DNA of 64,000 bases from the NCBI RefSeq assembly GCF_028372415.1, contig NC_092875.1, forward strand, positions 53,508,271 to 53,572,270, written 5' to 3'. The notes under the pieces are model-generated. The model had not been told where the DNA came from and did not search any database. It worked only from the letters and a program-made list of their open reading frames with translations. How positions within the stretch are numbered: the first letter of the stretch is position 1; every line of letters begins with the position of its first letter. Position numbers and translations under genes: made by a program. Positions 9,599 to 19,036 of this stretch are shown here, in pieces. The DNA comes from Notamacropus eugenii. Its lineage: Eukaryota; Chordata; Mammalia; Diprotodontia; Macropodidae.

Positions 9599-11446
9599 CT
9601 TTTTCTGCTCCATCGTATGTGCTGTTTGCTGTGTGACAACTCCAAGGAGAAATGCCAGGAGAAGAATAGAGGTCTGTAGACAATATTTGTAGATCTGACC
9701 AAGGCCTTTGATACCTTTAGTAGTGAGGGCTTATGGCAAATTATGTCAAAAGTTGGTTGCCCAGAGAAGTTTATCAGTATTGTACTTCAGTTTCATGATG
9801 GCATGCTTACCCAGGTTCTGGATAGTGGACAATGCTCTCATGCCTTCTCAGTCACCATTGGAGTGAAACAGGACTGTCTGTGCTTGCTTCCATTCTTTTT
9901 AGCATGATGTTTTCAGTCATGTTGTCAGATTATTTCAGTGAGGATGAACATGGCATCAAGGTCAACTATCATACTGATGGTAAGTTCTTAAATTTGAAAA
10001 GGCTGCAAGCCAAGACCAAAGTGGATTGATTGTTGGTGAATAATTTTCTGTTTGCAGATGATTGTGCACTCAATGCAGCCTCTGAAGCTGAGATGCAACA
10101 AAGTATGGATCAGTCCTCTGCTGCCCGTGCTAATTTTGACCTAATAATTAACACCAAGAAAATACAGGTGCCCCATCAGCCACCACCACACCATCTGTAC
10201 CTGGAACCCTCAGTTACAACAAATGGAGAAGTTTTGAATGCTGTGGATAAGTTCACTTACCTTAGTAATGTACTTTCCAGGGATGTACACATTGACATTG
10301 AGATCGATGCATGCATTGCCAGAGCTAGCTCAGTGTTTGGGAGGCTCTGAAGAAAAGTTTAGAGGAGAATAGGTATTAGACTACCAAACTAAATGTCTAC
10401 AGAGCTGTTGTGCTGACCTCATTGTTGTATGCCTGTGAAACATGGACAGTCTACCAGTACAATGCCAGGAAACTAAATCATTTCCATTTGAACTGTCTTA
10501 GGAAAATTCTCATCTGGCAGGATAAAGTAAAAGACACTGAAGACATTGCTTCAGCTGAACTGCCAACAATTCAAATTGTGCTTCAGAGAGTGCAACTCCA
10601 ATGGGCTGGCCATGTTGTTTGAATGCAAAACGTATGTGCAAAACGTATGCTTGTAGCAGGACGGCCTGTGTCCCTACACGGCTCGGTGATGTGGTGAAGA
10701 AGAAAGACACGGGAGGCAGAAGAAGATAGACCAACTCTGTTTATTGATCTAAGGGTCAGGGTATTTATAGTCGGAAACTGCGAGCCTACCTGACATTTTG
10801 CTTGTGTCCTGCCCTAGTGATTTAATCAGTCTTATCTTAAAGACTGTGAGTCTAGAAGGCATTTATTTTACATATCCGTTGTTTTCTGTAATTCTGTTGT
10901 TTGTCTCACGGTGACAGCAACATCCAGGGGGCATGGAGAGCCATTCTGGATGATAATGAGCACAGTCTCAAAGAACAGTTTCCCCGAAGGTCTATCCTGA
11001 TCTTGTCAACCACACTCCACCCTGGCCCTCAACATATGCTTGCCAGAAAGATTATTTTATGGAGAACTGGCATGGGGTAGACGATAACATGGTAGTCAGA
11101 AGAGGCAATACAAGAATACTCTCAAGCTGTCTCTCAAGAACTTTGGAATTGATTGTGTGACATGGGAGACACTGGCATAAGACTGCTCAGCATGCTGTGC
11201 CCACATCAGAGAAGGTGCTATGCTCTATGAGCAAGGCAGAATTGAAATAGCTCAAAAAAAACATAGGATTTGCAAATTGACAGTATCCACCCCAAATATT
11301 TACATGAACTATCTGTGGCAGAACATTCTGAGCTCATACTGGTCTGATGAGCCACAATTGGACACACTGAAACTTGACTTTATCATAGTGATGTCATTTT
11401 GGTCCTCTTTGAGACCACAGGACAACAATCAACCAACCAACCATAA
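9599..11446 (+). mobile_element. RTE LINE, sense 3' segment
   Basis: The plus strand starts in the RT core (KEKCQEKNRGL, then a VDLTKAFDT block near 9695), followed by the GVKQ block near 9860, the FADDCALNAASEAEMQQSMD motif at 10048-10110, and the RTE C-terminal blocks LLYACETWTVYQYNARKLN and LQWAGHVV (10425-10620). After a solo LTR it resumes at 11041 and ends in the RTE 3' tail GATGTCATTTTGGTCCTCTT (11390-11409) plus an ACCA-type simple tail at about 11430-11446. Several stops and frame changes make it inactive. Confidence 0.88.
10652..11034 (-). mobile_element. Solo LTR with 6-bp target-site duplication TATGCT
   Basis: This is a fossil solo LTR of 383 bp, TGTAGCAGG to CCCTCAACA on the plus strand, flanked by TATGCT at 10646-10651 and 11035-11040. 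On the minus strand a TATAAATA box precedes an AATAAA signal (near 10742), as expected of an LTR. The 6-bp duplication suggests a class II (ERVK-like) element. It interrupts the 3' coding part of the RTE LINE. Confidence 0.8.
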
Positions 11447-11462
11447 AACATAAGTAGGACAT

Positions 11463-11776
11463 GTGTGTTTGTCCTTCGTTGCCGAAGAAGACCATGCCAA
11501 CAGAGAAATAATGACATGACTTGTACTTGACTTTGTTTTGAGTGAGGGAGGGCTGTGTAGGTCACTAGCCTCACTTCTCCTCCAGACCCATCTGAATCTA
11601 GTCACCAGATATTCATCAGGATGACTGGAGATGACCCAGGATGAGGCAATTGGGGTTAAGTGACTTGCCCAAGGTCACACAGTTAGTGAGTGTCAAGTGT
11701 CTGAGGTGAGATTTGAACTCAGATCCTCCTGACTCCTGCACTGGTACTCTATCCACTGCACCACCTAGCTGCCCCC
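11463..11776 (-). mobile_element. tRNA-headed SINE with RTE-type tail, with target-site duplication
   Basis: On the minus strand the SINE starts with GGGGGCAGCTAGGTGGTGCA, a tRNA-like head, continues through a CORE/MIR-like body (CTGTGTGACCTTGGGCAAGT) and ends in a segment (GGTCTTCTTCGGCAACGAAG) that resembles the RTE 3' tail at 11390-11420. It is flanked by the 12-base direct repeat TAAGTAGGACAT at 11451-11462 and 11777-11788. It corresponds to marsupial RTE-mobilised SINEs (MAR1/WALLSI type). Confidence 0.85.
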
Positions 11777-11788
11777 TAAGTAGGACAT

Positions 11789-12640
11789 AGTTACAGAGGG
11801 AAGGCACTAGAAATAAGAGATTGGGAAAGGCTTCCTGGAAAAGATGAGATTTGGGTTGGGACTTAAAAGGAAGCCAGGGAGGTCAGTAAGGTGGAGTGGA
11901 GGAGGGACAGACTTTTCAGGGATGTGGGGCAGTCAGAGAGAATGCCTGGAATTGGGAAGTGGAGGGTCTGAATGGTGGAACAGCCAGGAGGAGTACGAGT
12001 TGAAAAATAAGGTGTGAGAACAGCAGCAAGATAGGAGGGCACTACGTTATAAAGGGCTTTGAATGTCAGATAGAGCATTTTGTATTTAATCCTGGTGGTG
12101 AAAGGGAGCCATTGGTGTTGATTAAGGGGGAGGGAGTGTGTATGACAAGGTTAGACCTTTGTTTTAGGAAAATCACTTTAATCCTTGAATGTAAGAGAGA
12201 TGGGAGTGGAGAGACACTTGTGCAGACTTGAGAGACTGCAGATCCACCTGTAGGCTATTGTGTAATAATCTAGGTGTGAGGTGATTTAGCTCTTTACCAA
12301 GGAGAAATTAGTACCTGTGGGAGAGATGTTGCAAAGGTGAGGTTGTCAGATTTGGGCAACCGATTGACTATGAGGAGTGAACAATTGTGAGGAGTCAAGG
12401 ATGACTAGATTAGATGTTGGTCTTACCCTTTACAGTACTATGGAAAGTAGGAATGGGAAATGGTTTATGGGGAAAGACAATGAGTTGAATTTTGGACATG
12501 TTGAATTTCATATGTCTACTGGACATCTAGAATTGAATTAGTTTAACAAGGGGTCAGGATGGAAAAAAGAGGAGAGAGTGAATAGTGCTGGGGAGACAAT
12601 GGAGGAGTCAGAGAATTGGAGTTCATGGGGGTAGAACAGG
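11789..12640 (-). mobile_element. LINE L2 copy, antisense
   Basis: The minus strand reads as the C-terminal L2 pol region, for example MLYLTFKALYNVVPSYLAAV at 12078-12019. The plus strand shows the familiar antisense phrases ATAAAGGGCTTTGAATGTCA and GGAGCCATTGGTGTTGATTA. It pairs as an inverted repeat with the L2 copy at 2655-4145. Confidence 0.75.
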
Positions 12641-12960
12641 AGCAGGGCTGAAGAGAAAAGGGCAAAGTTCAAGGGTCAAGTGGGTCAGGGATGAGAGGTG
12701 AGGTTGGAGGGAAACAGAGGACTTTCTTGGCAAGAGCTAAGTTGCAGTGGAGAAGGTGGAAGAATTTAGGTGGCCAAGAGTCAAGTTTACATGGGGAGGA
12801 AGAGAATCTGAGGGGATCTTAACTGAACAGGAGAGGGGCACCCAGAGAAGCTTAGGAGAAGGAGCATGGCTTCTGGGGCCAGCAAGAGAATGAGGTGAGG
12901 GGACTGAGCCAGAGCCTGGAGTCTTAGGTAAGGGGTGTGGCCAGGGCTTGGGTAGTATTA
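12641..12960. other. Unassigned intergenic/intronic sequence
   Basis: Purine-rich sequence with no convincing coding, RNA or repeat signature. It may be the diverged end of the neighbouring L2. Confidence 0.4.
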
Positions 12961-12964
12961 GATG

Positions 12965-13130
12965 AGGGAGTGGGCACAGGGGATGGAGTGCTGGACGTGA
13001 AATCAGGAAGACCTGAATTTAAATTCTGTTTCAGAGAGCAACTAGCTCTGTGACCTTGGGCAAGTGACTTCCATGCTCCTAGTTTCCTTCATGGTCTCTG
13101 TAAGCCCTCCCAGGTATAACTTTCTAGTGA
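12965..13130 (+). repeat. MIR/CORE-type SINE fragment
   Basis: It contains GAAATCAGGAAGACCTGAAT followed by CTGTGACCTTGGGCAAGTGA, the conserved CORE-SINE/MIR body in the plus orientation. Confidence 0.65.
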
Positions 13131-13594
13131 TTTGGGTCCTCAGGTTACAAAGAGCAGAGCTGGGGACAAGTTTATGTCTTACTCAAACTGTTGGGCAAGG
13201 GTAAAGATCTGTGAGACAAAGACAACAGGTGTTTGTAAAGCATGAATTGGGTTATCATTCAGTACCTACTATATGCTGGGTAGAAGAGTCTTAGGGGTGC
13301 CCAAAGAGGTAGTGAGAGAGAACCAAGGACAGGCTACTATATTAAAGCCAGAGGCATCGAGCTTTGGGAGAAAAATGAGTCCAGCATAAAGGAGAAGATC
13401 CCTCCTCTCAGGAAGGAGAGGTGATCTCCTCCCCTTCCTTAGACAAGATAAGGTGGATGGTGGGAAGAAGAAAAGAAAATTGGGATTTTCTGTATTTAGT
13501 CCAAGTAATTCAACACAGTTATGAAGTACCTTTTGAGTTCAAGGCACTGTAGAAATTAATATATTTGCATCTAAGAGTCACAGCCTTTTGGAAT

Positions 13595-13730
13595 TGAAAT
13601 TCAATTCACAAAGCATTTATTAAATACCTACTGTGTGCTAGACACTTAGTTGAGGCTGGAGATCCAAAAATGAAAAGAGGGTCTACCCTTAGGAGGGCCT
13701 TACATTCTTCTGGAAGAGAGGGCCCTCAGT
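13595..13730 (+). repeat. MIR/THER1-family SINE
   Basis: The phrase CAAAGCATTTATTAAATACC followed by CTACTGTGTGCTAGACAC and a GGAGATCC block is diagnostic of this SINE family. Confidence 0.7.
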
Positions 13731-13734
13731 AGTC

Positions 13735-15230
13735 ACATAATCCACATCCAGTCTGAAGAAGGCCTTCAGTGTAGCCAGCAACTGGAGGTCCAACTTCAAA
13801 ATCCTCATGGGAAAGAGACCCCCTGACCTCCCAAGGCTGCCCTTGGAGAGAGCTCCCACTCCTGCCAAGTCTTTCCTAATCTAGAACCTCCATTTGCCTC
13901 CATGCATCCTTGAGCCATTGCCCCTTTTTCTGCTCTCTGACCCAAGGAGAACGAGTCCAGCTCTGCTTCCACAGGACAGCTGTTTCCCAAGTACCTGAAG
14001 GTCTCTCATGTTCCCACTAAGCCCTCTCTTCTTCATGGTGAACATCCCTAATTCCTTCCTGGCATCAAGGCCTTTTTCCATACTGGTTACTTGTCTTGAG
14101 ATGCTCTTTAGCTCATTGCTGTCCTTCCCCAAATGTGGCCAGACTCAGGACAATACTCCAGAAGTGGTCTGACCAGGGTACAGTCCAGTGGGACCATCAC
14201 TCTTCATTCTTGGAAGCAGTGCCTCTCTTAATGCAGTTCTAGCTTTATTCTGGCTGCCTTTTCTGTTGACTCTGTCCATCACCCAAACCCCAGACACTTT
14301 TCAGACAAACTACTATCTTACCAAGCCTTGCAATGGAACAACATTTCCTACCTAGTGGAAAAGCACTTACTAATTCTGCTATGAGCCAAGCTCTGCTAAG
14401 TGTTGGGGATATAAATAAAACATCTCACGGAACTCACATTGTTATTAGAGCAGAGACAGTCCTGATGCCTGCCCCATCTTGTGAAGCTGATTTTTTCAAA
14501 CCCACCTCTAAGAATTTTTATTTCATTATTTCATAGATTTTGAGTTGGAGAGGACCACTCAGTTGGATATGACCCCTTCTTTCATTTTCTAGATAAGGAA
14601 TATAAGGCTGGAGAAGGCAATGACTTCTCCAAGGTGGCACAGGCTAAATGGAAGAGCCAAGACTTGAAGCCAGCATGCCATACCCCATGCCATGCTGTCT
14701 CATCCCCACTGAATTTTGGCCCCAGTATTCTCATGTCCAGTGTATGTATTGGCCGTCACCTCCAGACCTGTAGTGTCTACAAAGCTGATAAGCATGGCAG
14801 TTATGCCTTTAGGCAAGGTATTGATAAAAACATTAACCAGCACATGGCCCAGTATTGATCCTGATGCATTCCACTGCAAACTTCCTTCCAACATGATACC
14901 AAGTCATTCATGTTTACCCTTTACATCCAGCCATTCTCTAGTTCTCCATCAATGTGATTGTACCATCATCCAGCCCAGAAGTGTCAAACAGTTGGGAAAT
15001 ATTTAACAAAATAAAGAAAATAAAACAGAACATAGATAATGTTAATATGTGGTTTTCTAAGTCGGTGTGCAGCCAGCAGGGATCCTTGTCTTTGAATTTT
15101 ACATCACTGATCTAGCCCACATCTCTCCATCTCTTCCATAAGACACTTATGAAAGTGTCTTTTTGGTGAAGCACTTCATCAAATGAGTTCTTGAAAATAG
15201 ATGGATTTCTCCATATGAGTATTAATAAGT
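13735..15230 (-). mobile_element. CR1/L3-clade LINE, interrupted by two SINEs
   Basis: The plus strand carries antisense CR1/L3 phrases: CCAGAAGTGGTCTGACCAGG at about 14159, a block describing 'GCACATGGCCCAGTATTGAT' at about 14838, and ATCATCCAGCCCAG near 14967. On the minus strand these encode CR1-type pol blocks (AFDx[14 protein letters not shown] and HLEYC equivalents, decayed). SINE-like insertions occupy about 14330-14480 (THER1-like) and 14520-14700 (MIR-like, GGAGAGGACCACTCAGTTGG). Confidence 0.7.
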
Positions 15231-15414
15231 CTTCTTAATACAGAACACATATCCTGGAAATCAGAGTCTCATGGTTGTTAAGACTAAAACAAATTACACA
15301 TACTATGATGTGGCAAGTGTAGTAAAAGGTGAAACAAAGGTTTCAGGGCCAGGACTTAACCTACCAGGAGAAGCCAAAGAAGGCTTCCTGTAGAAGACAG
15401 CATTTGATTTAGAT

Positions 15415-15580
15415 TACATTGTGAGCTCCTTTTGGGCCGGAGTAGTTTTTGGCTACCTTTGTATCCCCAGTGCTTAGCACAGTGTTTGGCACATAGTTAA
15501 ATGAGCTAACATACATAAAGTGCTTTGTCAAACAGAAAGCTCTATATAAATTCTGGCAATTATGATTATTATGTGATTAA
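15415..15580 (+). repeat. L2/MIR 3'-end fragment
   Basis: GTATCCCCAGTGCTTAGCAC followed by AGTGTTTGGCACATAGTTAA is the conserved L2/MIR 3' tail; a 'AAAGTGCTTTGTCAAA' block follows. Confidence 0.65.
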
Positions 15581-15760
15581 TGGTGCTCGATGACCTGGAT
15601 TGTGACTTATTGGGTGTTTGGGGAAATGTTCTTGGGGGACATGGGGAATGGGACAGCCCTCAGCCCTCCCCTGAGTGAAGTTTTGTACAAACTCAGGATA
15701 TTAGCATCCTTTCTAATTCCTTCACTCCCCATCTCCCCCACCATTTCTTCCTAGATCTAG

Positions 15761-15874
15761 GATTTCCTGCAGTTGTTGAAGCATCGTGTGGCCCGTGATG
15801 TAATTCAGAAGCAGCATCGCTGCTGCCAGAAGGAACAGAGGCTTCATAAGGCTGAAATTCCAGCCCCCATTGAG
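15761..15874 (+). CDS. SNAPC2: SNAPC2 exon 2, on the strand opposite to exon 1
   Basis: The exon is 114 nt, phase 0 to 0, and encodes DFLQLLKHRVARDVIQKQ, then CCQKEQRLHKAEIPAPIE. From memory human SNAPC2 has RVFLQQLKGRVAREAIQKVH and ends the matching stretch with PPAPIEVW, so identity is high and continuous. The acceptor region reads CCTAGATCTAG. Using the first AG would put TAG as the second codon, so I use the second AG at 15760, which joins exon 1 (SETE) to DFLQ in frame. The donor is GAG followed by GTAAAG. Exon 1 lies at 4353-4547 on the minus strand, so the two exons cannot be joined by normal cis-splicing in this arrangement. No exon 3 was found; mucin-derived sequence begins about 250 bases downstream. 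It is either the real exon 2 of a gene with an inverted first exon, or a relic copied from elsewhere. Confidence 0.82.
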
Positions 15875-16029
15875 GTAAAGATGGGGTGAGAATAGCAGAG
15901 AAGTCAGAATGTGGGGGATAGGAACCATAAGCAAGGGATGGGGTCTGAGAGAAAAACATATGTTTTATTGGCATGGCACATGGAAGGATGGCAGGAGCAC
16001 TGGATATGGTCAGAGGACTTCTGTGTGTG

Positions 16030-16130
16030 ATCGCTGCTCAGCTTCTTAATATTCCTGTGACCCAGAGCCAGTCTTTTAACATTTTTGTGCCTCAGTTTCC
16101 CAATCTGTAAAATGAGGGGATTGGACTTCA
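16030..16130 (+). repeat. MIR-family SINE 3' part
   Basis: It contains TGCCTCAGTTTCCCAATCTG followed by TAAAATGAGGGGATTGGAC, the MIR core, right at the edge of the mucin-derived sequence. Confidence 0.7.
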
Positions 16131-17830
16131 CATATACAGCTGGAGGGCCCAACACTGACTCCCTTGTGGATACCACCTCAGGTCATAGCTCAGGTGTTCC
16201 AACAACCAGTCTGGGAACACAGACATCTTCTCACCTACAGTTACTGTAGCTGAAGCCTCCCCTAATAATGTCCCTGTGGCTGGCAGTGATGAATCGCCAA
16301 CTGTCCTATGATATTCTACCCTAGATGAAGCAGCCATGATTGTGCTACGTGCAGGGCTTAGTTGGCTCTCGACTCTCACCCCAGCCACCCCTGAAGTCTC
16401 CTCAGCCAGCTCATGGTGGATGGTATGAATTCAGCTATCTCAGGAACTACGGGTCCAAATGTGCCTCCTAGCAGCAAAATCCCAGATATCCTACCCACCT
16501 CTCTTCCTTTTGCCTAACATCCTGAGGGCCCAGCTGCAGGAGGAGGGTCTCTCCCAGATGCTTCAATGGTCACATCTTTTCCTGTAGCGTCAAAGTCTTC
16601 AGACACTGGTACTGGACAACCAGTTTCACCTTCCAGTTCAGCTGCCCTTCTGGTTACCAGACTGCCAGGCTTTATTGGCTCAGCTACTGCAACAGGGGCA
16701 TGTGATGGGTTTTTATCACCATTCATGCTGGCTCATGGACAATTTCATCTACCTCTGTGCATAGCCAACCAATGGCACTAGATACCAGCCTTCTCACGTG
16801 TATCAGTAAGCACCCCAGCATACACAGGGGGATCTGCTATCAGGTTCTTAGATCTGCATTCATAAAAGGAAAGGCAGCTTTTGAGGGGTTAACATTTACT
16901 TTAATGAAACACATATATAGTTCACCTAGTTCAGGGGAGTCAGCACCCTGAACTTCAAAGAAAATACAGAGAAATCAAAGATCAGTGGACATGGCTTCCT
17001 CTGCCTGACCATAATCAATACATATATCACAAATCAACAGACAGGTCCAACTGTCTGACCATAGTTACCAGAGAGGGAAGCACTGACATCTAGGTTTTCA
17101 AAGCTGGGGAGCTCCTTGGTGGCTTCCCAGAGTCCTTGTCTAGCCAAACAAACACTTCCAGTCAGTAAGCTCCAAAATAAAACTGCAACTCGGAGTCTTT
17201 ATACACTCTTTAGAGCCAGAGAACGTCACTTCCCTTGAGAACTGGTGCCTCATTAACAAAAGCAGTGGACTTTCCTACAAATTTTCCCAGGTCTGGCATG
17301 GATGGGAAAGATCCTCCTTAATCACATCATTCAGAGGCACTTTTAGTGAAACAAAAACAGCACAAGATTCTACTTTGCTTGACCTTATACCAACCTGCTG
17401 GACACCAGCTGCCAGCCTTGAGTCTGCCCATTCCTCAGAGGCAGGTACTCCAGGACTGTCAAGACCCATTCCAGACTTATCTGTTGTGCTCATCCAGGCC
17501 CCAGATTGGGCACACACCTTCTCCCCTGGAATTTCACATCCTCTGGGGCCCTATTGATATTTCCCACCACCACTGTGTCAGAGAATGCAGATGATAGAAC
17601 AACTAGGACATTCACCTCATCTTCAATGGACATGGAGACCCCGTGGACATATGACCTTCCCACTCAGAGACCCCTCTCCCAGGGGATATCACTTCTCCAT
17701 TGGGTACAGTCTTTGGTGCAGTCCTTGGTTCCACATCGGCCCTGTTTCCAATACCTTCTTCCCCTGTGGATGATATAGTTTTCAGTGGGGAGGTTGATTC
17801 ATTTCTGCCTTATGGTGGGAAGCAGCCATG
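16131..17830 (+). pseudogene. MUC16-like mucin PTS exon, 5'-truncated first unit
   Basis: The sequence aligns by eye with 20260-21970 of the next unit (for example GPNTDSLVDTTSGHSSGVPT here and GPSTDSLVDTTSGHSLYVQT there; spacing about 4.13 kb). The translated frame is rich in Ser, Thr and Pro, as in the extracellular O-glycosylated domain of large membrane mucins. It is broken by stops and frame changes, and 16785-17330 has diverged filler. It begins in the middle of a unit, directly after a SINE and about 250 bases after SNAPC2 exon 2, so the mucin locus is cut at its 5' side. Assignment to a MUC16-like gene rests on the SEA module downstream. Confidence 0.65.
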
Positions 17831-18234
17831 TGCATGTCAGAGGACAACATGCATTGCCCTTAGAGTTCCTTCTCAGGGCTTCTATTTTTCTGTACTTGAG
17901 AGCTGTGACTTCTAGTGGTCACTCTTGTTCTCTGGTATTTGTGTGAGGGCAGTTTGTGGTCCTTGTTGCTGAAATGACACTTCCCATCCTCTGGGAAGAG
18001 ATGGCATGTCCTCATTCTGTTCAGATGCTTTTGGTAGTATGCAGAATTGTGCTGTGAAGAGTGGGACCCCTCAACTAGGGATTGGAAAGGAAGGCATGAC
18101 CCAGGGCACACAGATGATCTCCAGGAACCTCTGAGAGACCTGAAATCTTTTCATGCTGCCTCATAACTGATGGGTCTCCCTGCATGGCCTACAGTAAGTG
18201 AGCTAACTGATGGATTGACTACCTTCCTTTACAG

Positions 18235-18351
18235 GAATTGGAGAGAGCCTTGGACCCAGCCCCCACATTGCAGACCTAACCTCACAGGAAAGTATGAGAT
18301 CTCCAACCAGTGAGCCCCCAGTGTCCACCACCACCACTATTAGTGCTTCAG
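18235..18351 (+). CDS. Mucin 117-nt exon, copy 1
   Basis: The acceptor is TTTCCTTTACAG and the donor is GGTCAGT; the exon is symmetric, phase 1 to 1. It is open and encodes IGESLGPSPHIADLTSQES and SPTSEPPVSTTTTISAS. It recurs at 22468, 27836 and 29238. The downstream intron (18352-19036) also aligns with that of copy 2. It likely links two large PTS exons of a MUC16-like gene. Whether it is still spliced is unknown, since both neighbouring large exons are broken. Confidence 0.65.
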
Positions 18352-19036
18352 GTCAGTAACAGTCACTCCTCTGCCTTGACGTAGAGACAATTCTTCATCA
18401 AGGCTCAGTTTTCCACTTGGCAGAGTTCTCTAACTCATGGACATGTGCAGTGCTCTTCTTGGGTCTTGTCTTTCTGCCTCATTTTCAATTTCTGGGAACA
18501 TTTTCATTCTGTCTTTCTTGGTTTTTCTATGGGAAGTCTTTCCCTCCATCTTAATTCCTTCATGACTGAAATTATAAACTCTTTTCCTTTGCAGGATGGA
18601 GAGATAGTAGTGGTTTTGCCCATTGCTTGTCTAATGGTGTGCTTTACAAAGTTATGGTGTTGTTAAGTAGATGGCATCCACTAGGCTCTGTAGGATGAGC
18701 CAGAGGAAGTGAATTGGAGGGGGTGGTCTAAGCAGCTGAGAAGTGACTGAGATTACTTTGGAGAGGGGTTTGGTCAAGACTAGGTTGCCAGTCTGAGCCC
18801 TCTCCATAGTGATGTGTGTCAACATCAGAGGTGAGCTCAGACTCACAGTCTGTGGCAGGGAGCTTTGAGTGGTGAAGGTTCTTGTCCTGGAGGAGGTGCC
18901 ATGGTCTGTGTGAGAGGGGAGTGTCATCCCCAAAGAGGAAGGAGCCTTGCAGAGAGGAGATGCATGTGGTTGTGAGGGTGATTCTCATATACCTCACTGG
19001 ATACTTCCACATGTGCCAACCAATTCCCTCTTTTAG

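Noticed and set aside
9832-10622. Considered as host genes encoding reverse transcriptase-like proteins
   Set aside because: These are pieces of one damaged RTE LINE.
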